Shown: positions 14,789 through 23,089 of the stretch, piece by piece | How the letters are laid out: every line of letters begins with the position of its first letter | Numbering within the stretch: the stretch's first letter is position 1 | Source: Oscillospiraceae bacterium | GTDB taxonomy: Bacteria > Bacillota > Clostridia > Oscillospirales > CAG-272 | Length of the DNA: 51,953 bases | Direction: 5' to 3' | Assembly: GCA_015064395.1 (NCBI GenBank) | Contig: SVSH01000014.1 | Location: forward strand, 1 to 51,953 | Notes under the pieces: model-generated | What the model saw: only the letters and a program-made list of their open reading frames with translations | What the model was told of the DNA's origin: nothing | Databases searched by the model: none | Position numbers and translations under genes: made by a program

Positions 14789-16654
14789 TCAATTTCCCTC
14801 ACCGTTAAAATACGCATACACTGCCTGCGCGTCGCGCTTGCCAATTCCCTTGACGGCGGCGAGCTGTTCGACACTTGCCTGCTTGATCGCACCAAGACCA
14901 CCCAAGGCAGTCAGCAGTGCCTTGGCTTTGGCCTCTCCGATGCCGGGAATCTTTTGGAGTGAGGATGTCTTGAGCGTCTTGCGCTTGGCCGCGTCCATAC
15001 GGGACACGGTATAGCGGTGAACCTCCTCCTGGATGCGGTACAACAGCATAAACACCTGCTGCTCTCGGGCAATGCTGATCTCCTCGGTATCACTGCACAG
15101 CGCACGGGTCTTGTGATAGTCATCCTTGACCATGCCAAAGACGGGAATGTCCAGTCCCATCTCATCGAGCAGCTGACGGATGACACCAACGTGTCCGCGT
15201 CCGCCGTCGAGCAGGATCAGATCGGGGGCGGTCGCAAACGAGCCGTCCTCGTCACCCAGGTGCGACAAGCGGCGGGAGAGCGCCTCGCGCATACTGGCGT
15301 AGTCGTCCGTTCCCGTAACGCCCTTGATGTGGAAGGTCCGATAGTCTGATCGCTTGAACTGCCCCTCGCGGCAGACGATCATGCCCGCCGTCAGGTGCTC
15401 CGATCCCAGGTTGGAAATATCATACGCCTCAATGCGCTCGGGATAGACTTCAAGCCCGCACAGCTGTGCCAGACGAAGCAGTGCGCCGTCGTCCTTTTCC
15501 AGCGCTTCCTTGTGCTTGCTTGCCCTCTCGCGAGCATTGTCCTCGACCATACGGGCAAGGGTACGCAAATGCCCCCGCTCGGGGGTGCGCACCACGACCT
15601 TGTGTCCTGCCAGATCGGTCAGATAGGCGGACAGCGTTTGCAATTCTTCCTCCTCCATGGAAAAAGAGAGCAGGATCTCATGCGGAACATAGGTGCGAAC
15701 GCGATAGTGCTCGCAAAGAAACGCGCTCATGTCGCTCGCCTCGGTGAGCTGATCGCGACCGAACACGAAATCGCTCTTGTCACTGACAGCACCGCCTCGG
15801 ATATAAAACACCGAAATGCAGGAGCAAATATCATCGCTGTAAAGTCCGACGATGTCCTGCTCGGCATCGGGGGCGGCGACTACGTTTTGGCGGTCGGACA
15901 GCCGTTCGAGCGCGCGCAACGTGTCTCTGTGGGCGGCGGCGGCCTCGTACCGCTCCTCCTCGGCGCAGCGCAGCATCTCCTCCTCGGTGCGCCGTCTGAC
16001 CTGAGCCGTTTTTCCTCTTAAAATATCGACGGCCATGTCAATGCGCTCGCCGTACTCCTCGGGGCTGACGTTGCCCGTGCAGATGCCACAGCAACGCCCC
16101 ATCTGATAGTACAGGCAGGGACGAACCCGGCCGATGTCGCGGGGGAAGCGGTGCTTGCAGTCGGCCAGTCCCAGCGTTCTCTGGAGGGTATCAATAATAG
16201 AAAAGACCGTGGCCGTTCCCGAATAAGGGCCAAAATATCGACCTCGGTCGGCCTGTCTTGTGCGGGTCATGATGATGCGGGGATATTCCTCCGCCGTCAC
16301 CTTGATATAGGGGTAGGATTTGGCATCCTTGAGTCGTATATTATATTTGGGGGTATATTGCTTGATCAGCGTGTTCTCCAGTGACAGCGCCTCGATCTCG
16401 GTGTCGCAGATAAAATAATCAAAATCGGCCACCAGTGAGACCATACGCGCTGTCTTGACCGCTTTTTCGCCGTTTTGGAAATACTGCGAAACACGGTTTT
16501 TCAGCTTGCGAGATTTGCCCACGTAGATCACCTTGCCCGCGCGATCCTTCATCAGATACACGCCGGGGCAAAGCGGCAGGGCGTTTGCCTTTTGCAAAAG
16601 TTCCGCCTGTGAAAGACGGGTCGGCAGACCATTCTTTTCTTGGTTTTCCGTCAT
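14789..16654 (-). CDS. uvrC: Excinuclease ABC subunit C
   Basis: 621 residues, the nuclease of nucleotide excision repair that cuts on both sides of a lesion bound by UvrB. Domains in order are GIY-YIG (GVYLMKDRAGKVIYVGKS, about residues 31-48), a UVR domain near 205-245, the RNase H-like C-terminal nuclease (AYDISNLGSEHLTAG near 410, then LILLDGGRGHVG near 485), and tandem helix-hairpin-helix motifs at the end (KIPGIGEAKAKALLTALGGL, KGIGKRDAQAV). The start follows GGAGGAAATCAAGGG. All key motifs are intact. Confidence 0.97.
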   Translation of the reverse strand: MTENQEKNGLPTRLSQAELLQKANALPLCPGVYLMKDRAGKVIYVGKSRKLKNRVSQYFQNGEKAVKTARMVSLVADFDYFICDTEIEALSLENTLIKQYTPKYNIRLKDAKSYPYIKVTAEEYPRIIMTRTRQADRGRYFGPYSGTATVFSIIDTLQRTLGLADCKHRFPRDIGRVRPCLYYQMGRCCGICTGNVSPEEYGERIDMAVDILRGKTAQVRRRTEEEMLRCAEEERYEAAAAHRDTLRALERLSDRQNVVAAPDAEQDIVGLYSDDICSCISVFYIRGGAVSDKSDFVFGRDQLTEASDMSAFLCEHYRVRTYVPHEILLSFSMEEEELQTLSAYLTDLAGHKVVVRTPERGHLRTLARMVEDNARERASKHKEALEKDDGALLRLAQLCGLEVYPERIEAYDISNLGSEHLTAGMIVCREGQFKRSDYRTFHIKGVTGTDDYASMREALSRRLSHLGDEDGSFATAPDLILLDGGRGHVGVIRQLLDEMGLDIPVFGMVKDDYHKTRALCSDTEEISIAREQQVFMLLYRIQEEVHRYTVSRMDAAKRKTLKTSSLQKIPGIGEAKAKALLTALGGLGAIKQASVEQLAAVKGIGKRDAQAVYAYFNGEGN

Positions 16655-16684
16655 CCCTTGATTTCCTCCTTCCCGCGATTTTGA

Positions 16685-16765
16685 AAAAAAGGCGGCGCAA
16701 GCAGTTCCGCACTCCGTGTGCCGGGCAACGGTTGCCCTGTTCGCTTACGCCGTCTTTTTGGGGTC
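16685..16765 (-). terminator. Extended terminator after ptsH
   Basis: On the minus strand an outer stem (GGCGTAAGC with GCTTGCGCC) encloses an inner GGGCAAC/GTTGCCC hairpin and ends in seven T bases. It separates ptsH from uvrC. Confidence 0.7.
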
Positions 16766-16778
16766 AAGACCAAACGAT

Positions 16779-17045
16779 TCAGTTGTTATCGAAGCCGCTG
16801 TCGATGAGCTCGGAAAGCCCGTCAAGCGCCGCTTCCTCATCCTGTCCATCGGCGATCAGCGTGATAGACATACCCTTCGCAATGCCCAGGGAAAGTACAC
16901 CGAGCAGGCTCTTGGCATTGACACGGCGATCGTCCTTTTCTACCCAAATGGTGCTTCTGAACGTATTTGCCTTTTGGATAAAGAAGGTTGCAGGGCGAGC
17001 GTGCAAACCGCTGGTATTAACAATAACGACGTCACGAGAAATCAT
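16779..17045 (-). CDS. ptsH: Phosphocarrier protein HPr
   Basis: 88 residues. The phosphorylated histidine His15 lies in TSGLHARPAT and the regulatory serine Ser46 in NAKSLLGVLSLG, both at canonical positions. It carries phosphate from enzyme I to sugar permeases, and as HPr(Ser-P) with CcpA it takes part in catabolite repression in Firmicutes. The presence of His15 argues against a Crh-only role. It has its own promoter and terminator. Enzyme I is not adjacent, as is common in Clostridia. Confidence 0.94.
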   Translation of the reverse strand: MISRDVVIVNTSGLHARPATFFIQKANTFRSTIWVEKDDRRVNAKSLLGVLSLGIAKGMSITLIADGQDEEAALDGLSELIDSGFDNN

Positions 17046-17135
17046 GTTAAGGCGTCACTCCTGTTCTGTATTTTACATATTTCTATCGGGGGTCGGCTTC
17101 CAAAGGGTTATCCGACAAGTAGACTCATATACAAT

Positions 17136-17164
17136 AGTATACCAAAAAAGCCGTTTGAAATCAA
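17136..17164 (-). promoter_or_regulatory. Promoter of ptsH
   Basis: On the minus strand TTGATT (17159-17164), 17-bp spacer, TATACT (17136-17141), about 90 bp before the ptsH start. Confidence 0.7.
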
Positions 17165-17273
17165 GACAAAGTTTGTTGTGCTTTTTCATAAAAATTATCA
17201 AAGCACGGGCAATTTTATGTCATAAAATCCACATATCCGCAAGGAAAAGGTCGATATTTCCCTCCTTTGTTGA

Positions 17274-17810
17274 TTACTCGCCCTGCGACTCTATCTCCAC
17301 AACGGAGATCGTCAAGGTCGCGTATTCGGTGTGGATCACCAAAGTCTGCCCTTGCGTGATGGGCGTTTTGCCATTCCACAAAAAGGTGGTTCCATCCATG
17401 GATCCTTGGCAACAAAGAACGCCTTCCATGTCCCACAGACCAATATCCGGCAAGGGGGCATCGACAAGATCACCCTGACCGTCACTGACAACGTCGCGTG
17501 CGGCAGTCACAGAAAAAGGGGTGTCGCTGGTAGCATGGGGATGGAGAGCGACCTCTCCCAGTGCCTCGTTTGTGCTGTTCAGATACACCGTCTCCCCCAG
17601 GGGGATCAGCGCAGGGATCGCGGCCGATATGTCCTCTGCCCGGAAGGTCAGCATGACCGTCTGCATTTGTGCCCCCTTCGCCTCTTCCCTGCCCTTATAG
17701 AAGCGGTAGCCAACCGTAATGATGGCCGCCACCAGCAAAAGAACGATGGCAATATCCAGCACGTTGCCGCGCCGCCACAGGCGCTTGGTGCTTTTTTCTT
17801 CGTTTCTCAT
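17274..17810 (-). CDS. DUF4330-like single-pass membrane protein
   Basis: 178 residues: a basic N-terminus, one membrane helix (VLDIAIVLLLVAAIITVGYRF, about 17-37), then an extracellular domain of about 140 residues. The layout and the xxLDxxIVLLxVA helix resemble DUF4330 proteins and the neighbouring gene, so the two are probably paralogues. It is 11 bp downstream of that gene. The function is unknown; a link to surface polymer assembly is suggested only by the adjacent O-antigen-ligase-like protein. Confidence 0.7.
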   Translation of the reverse strand: MRNEEKSTKRLWRRGNVLDIAIVLLLVAAIITVGYRFYKGREEAKGAQMQTVMLTFRAEDISAAIPALIPLGETVYLNSTNEALGEVALHPHATSDTPFSVTAARDVVSDGQGDLVDAPLPDIGLWDMEGVLCCQGSMDGTTFLWNGKTPITQGQTLVIHTEYATLTISVVEIESQGE

Positions 17811-17821
17811 AGGAGACCTCC

Positions 17822-18424
17822 TCAGGATGCCGCCGACTCACGCAGTGAGTCACAGCTACCAACACCCACGTAATTGGGGAAACGAACATGATATGCCGCG
17901 CCCGCCCGAATTGCCTGACCGTTGACGGTATAGCCAACGCCCTGGGTGTAGATGGCATCTGCCACCACCGTGACGGTGATATCTACCTGACCTGGTACCG
18001 GTTTCATCACGACAGTCGCCTCTCCGCCCTCCTCGGCAGAGGGAACGAGCGTCGGCACCGTGTGAGGATTGACCTCAACCTCGCCGGTAACGCTGCCTAT
18101 TGCCACACCGGTGTCGGCTGTCGAGAGCGCATCACCCGACGCGACGGCCGCCGCAAAGCGCTCGTCCACGCCCCGGAAGGTCACCGTGTATTCCAAACGG
18201 CAAGCACGCCCCGTTTCCTGTCCACCGAACAGATCCGGCAGGCGAATGCCAAACGCAAGCAACACGACCGCAACCAGGAGAACGAAAATAACGAGCAGAT
18301 CAAACAAATTCAAAGGATAGCGATTGCCCTTTTTGGCGCGGGGCGCGTTTTTCTTGGCGCGGATGCGTCCCCCGTCGGAGAACGCCATCTCGTCCTTGGG
18401 ACGGTTGTTATTAGTTTCAGCCAT
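17822..18424 (-). CDS. DUF4330 family membrane-anchored protein
   Basis: 200 residues: a charged N-terminal 40, one helix (LNLFDLLVIFVLLVAVVLLAF, about 39-59) and an exported beta-rich part with RLEYTVTFRGVDERFAAAV. The helix preceded by NLFDLLVI is characteristic of DUF4330. It sits between an O-antigen-ligase-like gene and a second similar gene, the neighbourhood in which DUF4330 is commonly found in Clostridia. The molecular role is undetermined. Confidence 0.75.
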   Translation of the reverse strand: MAETNNNRPKDEMAFSDGGRIRAKKNAPRAKKGNRYPLNLFDLLVIFVLLVAVVLLAFGIRLPDLFGGQETGRACRLEYTVTFRGVDERFAAAVASGDALSTADTGVAIGSVTGEVEVNPHTVPTLVPSAEEGGEATVVMKPVPGQVDITVTVVADAIYTQGVGYTVNGQAIRAGAAYHVRFPNYVGVGSCDSLRESAAS

Positions 18425-18457
18425 AATTCAAACTTTCCTTTCCATATGATGCCCGCT

Positions 18458-20410
18458 TCAGTGGAAGCGGAACACGATCTCGCCCTGTGTTCTTTCGTCA
18501 TCCACGGGATTGTACGCCCGCTCGCTCGTCTCCTCTCCGATACGGAGCTGTGCTACGACAAGGCCCATGACCGTCCAGAACAAGAAGAAAATGCGGTAGT
18601 TATAAAAAATATCATCAAACAAGCCCATCACAAGCAGGGCAAGGATGCCGCAAAGGCCGCCCAGCACGACGAGGCGCGGCGTGCGCAATTCACCATAGCG
18701 GTAGTATTCCAAGGCGCGTCGGATCCAAAGCAAAAGGGCAACGGCAAACACGACAAGGCCCACAATACCCAGTCCGCAAAGCAGCTGGAGATATACGTTG
18801 TGCGAATGCACGGCCGTTTCAATGCCGGGCAGTGCATATCTTTCGTAAACGGTACAGAAGGCATTTTCGCCCACGCCAACACCCGCCAGCCAGTGGTCGT
18901 TGAGCATATTCCAAACGCCCTCCCACAGATGCCGACGGTAACGGATGGAGCTGTCCACCCCACTGCCGATGCTGGCAAAACGGCGAACGATGCGCTCGGG
19001 CAGCATGGGCACTATGGCCGCGCCGGGCAAGGCACACAGCAAAAGATAGCTGAGTGTGCGGTGGCTGAGCAACAAAAGGAAGGTCAGGACGGCCACGATC
19101 GTTCCTACCCAAGCGCCGCGCGACCAGGTGAAGATCAGACAAGCAAGACCGAGCAAAAAGCCACAGGTACTGCCGAATCTCCGCATTGCCTTTCCGGAGG
19201 ACAGGCTGACCGCCAGGAAAAGCGGCACCAAAAGGGCAAGGTATTCTGCCAGCATATTGGGATTTTCAAAGGTAGCATACACCCGTCCCCCCAGATCGGA
19301 GAACAGCGACATATCCACAAATCGGATCTCAAGCGAGCCAAAGAAATACTGCCACAGCCCAAGGGCGGCTACAAGAGCGCCCGAGATCAGCAGAACGCGG
19401 AGCAAGCGGCGCACGCCCTCCTGGGAGCGGATCAGATTGGCTACCATAAAGTAGCTCAGCATCAGCGTCGCATAGGTCAGGGCACTATGCAGCGAGGCCG
19501 TCCCGCCCCGCGTGACGATACCGCCGAGTACAATCAAAAGGAGCAGTAAAAGAATCGCGCCGTCCATCAGCTGAATGTGAAGCACACGCTTGCCGCACAA
19601 AAGCTTAATGGCATAGCTGATGGCCGTCGCTCCCACCATCGCCAGCAAGATCAGCGTCGGATGAGGCAACACGATAAGGAAGGGGCAGAGTCCGACCGAC
19701 AGCAGCATTCCCACCTCAGGCGAGTAGAGGATGACCAGCGAAAGCACGGCAAGTCCGAGCACCAAAAGGATGGTCTGCGGCGGGATCAAAAAGGTCAAAG
19801 AGCCCAGCAGAATGGCAAAAAACAGTGCCGGTGCATAGCGTTCCCGTCCCTTTTCACCATAAGAACCCAAGCGCTCCTCGGCAATTCCGAACAGCGAAAC
19901 GAGCAACACACGGCAAAACAGGCTCTGCCGCAGAGAAAAGGCCAAAGATTTGGTGCTGGCAAACAGCGGCAATGACGCCAAGATCATCATTCCTCCCGTG
20001 ATCGCGTAAGACAGCATGGGCGCATCGGGACGGGTATTGGTCGTCACGTAATAGGTCACGATGCAATAGCACCCGAAGAACAACAGAAAAACGCCATAGG
20101 AATTGACGCTGGTGCGAAGCAGTGCTCGCTGCATCTCTCCGCCCAATCGGCAAAATGCGCTTTGCTCAATGATAGAGGACAGCCGCTGGCGCAGTCGGAA
20201 GGTAACACGGTCCGCCCGCTTGCGCTTGCTGCGCAGCAGACGTTGCAGCCATCCCTCGGAAAACGCCCGACTTGTCTTGGAATAACTCGTCAGATAGCGG
20301 CCGATGGCGCTGTTCAGCAAAAGAGCATAGATCCAGGCGGTGGCAATATTCAAATAATGCAGGATCACGCTACCGCGAACACGCGGCGTGGTGCGATCGG
20401 ATCGATTCAC
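18458..20410 (-). CDS. O-antigen ligase family (Wzy_C) membrane protein
   Basis: 650 residues with about a dozen membrane segments. The diagnostic periplasmic/extracellular region is near residues 525-550: GIETAVHSHNVYLQLLCGLG. A soluble basic stretch at about 45-75 precedes the membrane core. The family joins or polymerises lipid-linked glycans; in a Gram-positive cell it may act on a wall polysaccharide or teichuronic-type polymer, but this is inference. The GTG start overlaps the trmD stop by four bases (GTGA), so translation is coupled to a tRNA-modification gene. DUF4330 proteins follow. Confidence 0.85.
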   Translation of the reverse strand: MNRSDRTTPRVRGSVILHYLNIATAWIYALLLNSAIGRYLTSYSKTSRAFSEGWLQRLLRSKRKRADRVTFRLRQRLSSIIEQSAFCRLGGEMQRALLRTSVNSYGVFLLFFGCYCIVTYYVTTNTRPDAPMLSYAITGGMMILASLPLFASTKSLAFSLRQSLFCRVLLVSLFGIAEERLGSYGEKGRERYAPALFFAILLGSLTFLIPPQTILLVLGLAVLSLVILYSPEVGMLLSVGLCPFLIVLPHPTLILLAMVGATAISYAIKLLCGKRVLHIQLMDGAILLLLLLIVLGGIVTRGGTASLHSALTYATLMLSYFMVANLIRSQEGVRRLLRVLLISGALVAALGLWQYFFGSLEIRFVDMSLFSDLGGRVYATFENPNMLAEYLALLVPLFLAVSLSSGKAMRRFGSTCGFLLGLACLIFTWSRGAWVGTIVAVLTFLLLLSHRTLSYLLLCALPGAAIVPMLPERIVRRFASIGSGVDSSIRYRRHLWEGVWNMLNDHWLAGVGVGENAFCTVYERYALPGIETAVHSHNVYLQLLCGLGIVGLVVFAVALLLWIRRALEYYRYGELRTPRLVVLGGLCGILALLVMGLFDDIFYNYRIFFLFWTVMGLVVAQLRIGEETSERAYNPVDDERTQGEIVFRFH

Positions 20411-21213
20411 GCCTTCTCCTCCTCTTCTGCCGCGTCAACGCTTTCCGTTTCGATGGGCGGCACTTTCTTTTTTCGTCTCTTTTTCTTTTCCACGGGCGGA
20501 TGCTCCGCACGCCAGATCTCCAGCAGCTCGGGGCGATTGCGCTCGGTCAGGGCGATCGCCGTTTCCAAGCGATAAGCGTCCACCTTGGCGTGGTCGCCCG
20601 ACAACAGGATCGGGGGCACCTCACGTCCCCGCCAAACGGCAGGCTTGGTATACTGAGGATATTCCAACAGCCCCGATGCAATGCTCTCTTTTTCGTAGCA
20701 CTCAACGTCCGATAGCACGCCGGGCACCATGCGCGCCACACAGTCCACCAGAATGCAGGCGGGGATCTCGCCTCCCGTCAGCACGTAGTCGCCGATCGAG
20801 ATCTCCTCGTCGACGATCTCGTCCACGAGTCGGCGGTCCACGCCCTCGTAATGCCCGCATAAAAGAATGAGCTGATCGTAATCGCGGGCAAGCTCACACG
20901 CTCTTGCCTGGGTCAGCACCCGGCCGGTAGGGGTCAGGTAGATGACCCGGCGGCGGATATTTTCGTCCGTGCCGGACTTCTCCAGCACGCCGCAATAGCA
21001 ATTCCAGATGGGCTGGGCCGCCATCAGCATGCCCTTGCCGCCCCCGTATGGGGTATCGTCAACGCGGCGGTGCTTATCCTCGGAATAGTCTCGGATCTGG
21101 TGGGTCGCCACCTCGATCGCGCCGCTCTTTTGCGCCCTGCCGATAATGCTGGACGAGAGCACCGTCTCCACCAGCTCGGGGAACAGCGTCATAATATCAA
21201 ATCGCAAAGACAC
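20407..21213 (-). CDS. trmD: tRNA (guanine(37)-N1)-methyltransferase TrmD
   Basis: About 268 residues. It makes m1G37, which prevents frameshifting at proline and leucine codons. Knot motifs are present: FDIMTLFPELVE, DTPYGGGKGMLM near residue 55, LCGHYEGVDRR near 118 and EISIGDYVLTGGE near 135. The C-terminus carries a charged extension of about 25 residues (KKKRRKKK then an acidic tail), not needed for the enzyme. Candidate starts are GTG at 21222 and 21213; the latter has AAGGCGG at better spacing. It follows rimM, as in the classical rpsP-rimM-trmD-rplS cluster, but rplS is replaced here by the ligase-like gene. Confidence 0.95.
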   Translation of the reverse strand: MSLRFDIMTLFPELVETVLSSSIIGRAQKSGAIEVATHQIRDYSEDKHRRVDDTPYGGGKGMLMAAQPIWNCYCGVLEKSGTDENIRRRVIYLTPTGRVLTQARACELARDYDQLILLCGHYEGVDRRLVDEIVDEEISIGDYVLTGGEIPACILVDCVARMVPGVLSDVECYEKESIASGLLEYPQYTKPAVWRGREVPPILLSGDHAKVDAYRLETAIALTERNRPELLEIWRAEHPPVEKKKRRKKKVPPIETESVDAAEEEEKA

Positions 21214-21255
21214 AACACTCACCGCCTTTCTTCGTTTATTTTGTCACTTGCTGTA

Positions 21256-21768
21256 TCAATCTTCCAAAAGTCCCGGAATAGGACGGACAAACACGCCCTC
21301 CTCCACGTCAACGTGATCCAAAAACGCCGGCACCATGGGAAGGAGCCGCTCGCCCGCCGCCGTGCTGACCACCAGCATCTCGCGGCCGCCCGCAAAGCTG
21401 ATCTCCTTTACCTTGCCGTATTGCTTGCCGCTGTCGGTATCAATCACCGTAAGGCCGGGCAGGTCGGCCAAAAAGTAGCCCCCCTCCGCCAGCGGAATGT
21501 CGGCTCGCTTGGCATACAGCACTTGTCCCTTGAGCCCTTCGGCGACGTTCATGTCGTCAATGCCCTCCAGGTGCATGAGCACCGTCTCCTGCTTGCGCCC
21601 CGTCTCCAAAATGCGATAAGGCACGTACGCACCGTCCTCGCGGCGAAACACCTGCTTCAAGCCGGCAAGGACTGCCGGAGAATCGCAATAAGACTCCACC
21701 TTGATCCATCCGTGACAGCCATGGGTATTATGAATATAGCCGCACTCCAGATACTCACACTTTGCCAT
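21256..21768 (-). CDS. rimM: 16S rRNA processing protein RimM
   Basis: 170 residues, required for maturation of the 30S head domain with S19. The N-terminal beta barrel (EYLECGYIHNTHGCHGWIKVES, the family's G-x-I-x-x-T-H-G-x-x-G motif) is followed by a C-terminal PRC barrel (YFLADLPGLTVIDTDSGKQYG; GGREMLVVS; PMVPAFLDHVD). The ATG at 21768 has GGAGAG upstream; the in-frame ATG 30 bases further up lacks one. It is the first gene of an operon with trmD, the ligase-like gene and the DUF4330 pair. Confidence 0.94.
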   Translation of the reverse strand: MAKCEYLECGYIHNTHGCHGWIKVESYCDSPAVLAGLKQVFRREDGAYVPYRILETGRKQETVLMHLEGIDDMNVAEGLKGQVLYAKRADIPLAEGGYFLADLPGLTVIDTDSGKQYGKVKEISFAGGREMLVVSTAAGERLLPMVPAFLDHVDVEEGVFVRPIPGLLED

Positions 21769-21792
21769 ATTGCACTCTCCTTTTTTGTTCTT

Positions 21793-21833
21793 CATCATCA
21801 GCGATCATCAGCGATCATCGGCGATCATCGGCG
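21793..21833. repeat. 10-bp tandem repeat in the rimM leader
   Basis: Four successive units of GCGATCATCR (one partial) lie between the promoter at 21865-21893 and the rimM start, so they are in the transcribed leader. Every unit carries GATC. Confidence 0.75.
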
Positions 21834-21864
21834 CTTTTTTGCCCGCCGACACGTATACACAGTC

Positions 21865-21893
21865 ATTATATCACATTATTTTCCTTTTTGCAA
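21865..21893 (-). promoter_or_regulatory. Promoter of the rimM-trmD operon
   Basis: On the minus strand TTGCAA (21888-21893), 17-bp spacer, TATAAT (21865-21870), giving a leader of about 90 nt that contains the tandem repeat. Confidence 0.75.
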
Positions 21894-21968
21894 TAGTGAA
21901 CTTGACTTTCCCCGCTTCCCCTTTCCACAACTTTTTGGGGCCAGCACAGAATATTTACAAATATGCTA

Positions 21969-21997
21969 TTGCTTTTTTGCCAAAAATAGGGTACAAT
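21969..21997 (+). promoter_or_regulatory. Promoter of yajC
   Basis: TTGCTT (21969-21974), 17-bp spacer, TACAAT (21992-21997), with the start codon at 22032. It is divergent from the rimM promoter. Confidence 0.7.
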
Positions 21998-22031
21998 GAT
22001 GTGGTAAAATATGAAAACCAAGGAGGTTTCT

Positions 22032-22412
22032 ATGAATTTCTGGAATGTTCTGGCGGATGAGGCTACGCCCATGAGCGGTAGTTGGATCACGCTGGTTATG
22101 CTGGCGCTTGTCTTTGTTGCTTTCTATTTCTTCGGCATTCGTCCTCAAAAGAAGCAGGAGCAGGAGGCAAACAATATGCGCAACTCGCTGACCATCGGAG
22201 ACGAGATCACCACCATCGGCGGCATCATTGGTCGTGTGGTCAAGATCACAGACGAAACGGTCGTCATCGAGACGAGCAAGGAGCGCACCAAGCTGCACAT
22301 CCTCAAAAATGCCATCCGCAGCGTAGACGTTCACGCCGCAGATACCGTTGAGGCTGCTGCCAAGGCCGAAAAGCAGGCAGAGAAGCAGACAGAAAAGAAC
22401 GAAAAGCACTAA
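22032..22412 (+). CDS. yajC: Preprotein translocase subunit YajC
   Basis: 126 residues: one N-terminal membrane helix (WITLVMLALVFVAFYFFGIRP, about 18-38) followed by the cytoplasmic conserved stretch LTIGDEITTIGGIIGRVVKI and a Lys/Glu-rich tail. YajC associates with SecDF and the Sec translocon; its precise role is unclear and it is often dispensable. The ATG at 22032 follows AAGGAGG at ideal spacing. It is a single gene with its own promoter and terminator. Confidence 0.92.
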   Translation: MNFWNVLADEATPMSGSWITLVMLALVFVAFYFFGIRPQKKQEQEANNMRNSLTIGDEITTIGGIIGRVVKITDETVVIETSKERTKLHILKNAIRSVDVHAADTVEAAAKAEKQAEKQTEKNEKH

Positions 22413-22417
22413 TGCTT

Positions 22418-22447
22418 ACGGGCTGTCCTCACAGCCCGTTCTTTTTT
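22418..22447 (+). terminator. Terminator of yajC
   Basis: A 9-bp stem ACGGGCTGT/ACAGCCCGT with a CCTC loop (22418-22439), then a T run to 22447. Confidence 0.9.
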
Positions 22448-22540
22448 ATTGTTCCGGATCTTTGTCCGTCATATTCGCGCCCGTCCGTGCATAGGATGAA
22501 ACAAAAAGGCCAGCGCTATGGCACGGCAAAACGGAGGTTT

Positions 22541-23032
22541 ATGATGCCCGCAAAAACAAACCGCAAAAAAAGCACGACTTACACAAAGCGCCCCTTGGAA
22601 AAAAGCAGCTCGGAGGCCTCCGCAAAAGACCGTTGGCTCTCGCTGGGACGCGCCACCGGATGCGGCCTTGTTGCCTCGCTGATCTCCTTGCTCCTTTTGT
22701 GCACGGCGGGCGCTGCTGCCGCCTTTTCCGCGGCAGATCCCGACGCCCTCATCACCCCCATATCGCTCGGCGTGATGCTTCCCAGCGCCTTGATCGGCGG
22801 TCTTTTCGCCTTTCGTTCCCGGCGTCGCGCCCCCTTTGTGTGTGGGCTTTTGTGCGGTCTATGTCTTTTGCTCGCCTCGGCCTTCCTCGGGCTCTTTTTG
22901 CCCGACGCACTGGGCGGCACATGGCCCACCGCTCTTCGCTGGGGGCTCAGGGGCGGTATGCTTGGCTTTTCTATATTGGGCGCCATGATTGGGTCTTACG
23001 CTCCCAAAAGGAAAAAGCGTAAAAAGAGATGA
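22541..23032 (+). CDS. TIGR04086 family membrane protein
   Basis: About 163 residues. A basic N-terminus of about 45 residues precedes four hydrophobic segments with a glycine-rich pattern (GCGLVASLISLLLLCTAGAA; ALIGGLFAFRSRRRAPF; ALRWGLRGGMLGFSILGAMI) and a polybasic end (PKRKKRKKR). This matches TIGR04086, a four-helix family found near yajC in Firmicutes, of unknown function. ATG 22541 and 22544 both follow ACGGAGG; the first is used. A terminator separates it from yajC, so any link is by neighbourhood only. Confidence 0.78.
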   Translation: MMPAKTNRKKSTTYTKRPLEKSSSEASAKDRWLSLGRATGCGLVASLISLLLLCTAGAAAAFSAADPDALITPISLGVMLPSALIGGLFAFRSRRRAPFVCGLLCGLCLLLASAFLGLFLPDALGGTWPTALRWGLRGGMLGFSILGAMIGSYAPKRKKRKKR

Positions 23033-23044
23033 TCTATCACAGAG

Positions 23045-23083
23045 CAACGGCAGGAACGGGATGTATCCCCGGTCCTGCCGTTG
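23045..23083. terminator. Terminator between convergent genes
   Basis: An 11-bp stem CAACGGCAGGA/TCCTGCCGTTG with a further internal GGG/CCC pairing, followed by T-rich sequence. It serves the TIGR04086 gene and possibly the opposing methyltransferase gene. Confidence 0.75.
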
Positions 23084-23089
23084 TTCGTT

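Noticed and set aside
17888-19549. 553-residue open frame on the plus strand across the DUF4330 and ligase genes
   Set aside because: Antisense to coupled genes with good signals; composition is Arg/His/Gln-rich as expected of a shadow frame.
21793-21833. CRISPR-like repetition
   Set aside because: The units are only 10 bp and directly adjacent with no spacers; no cas genes occur in the window.
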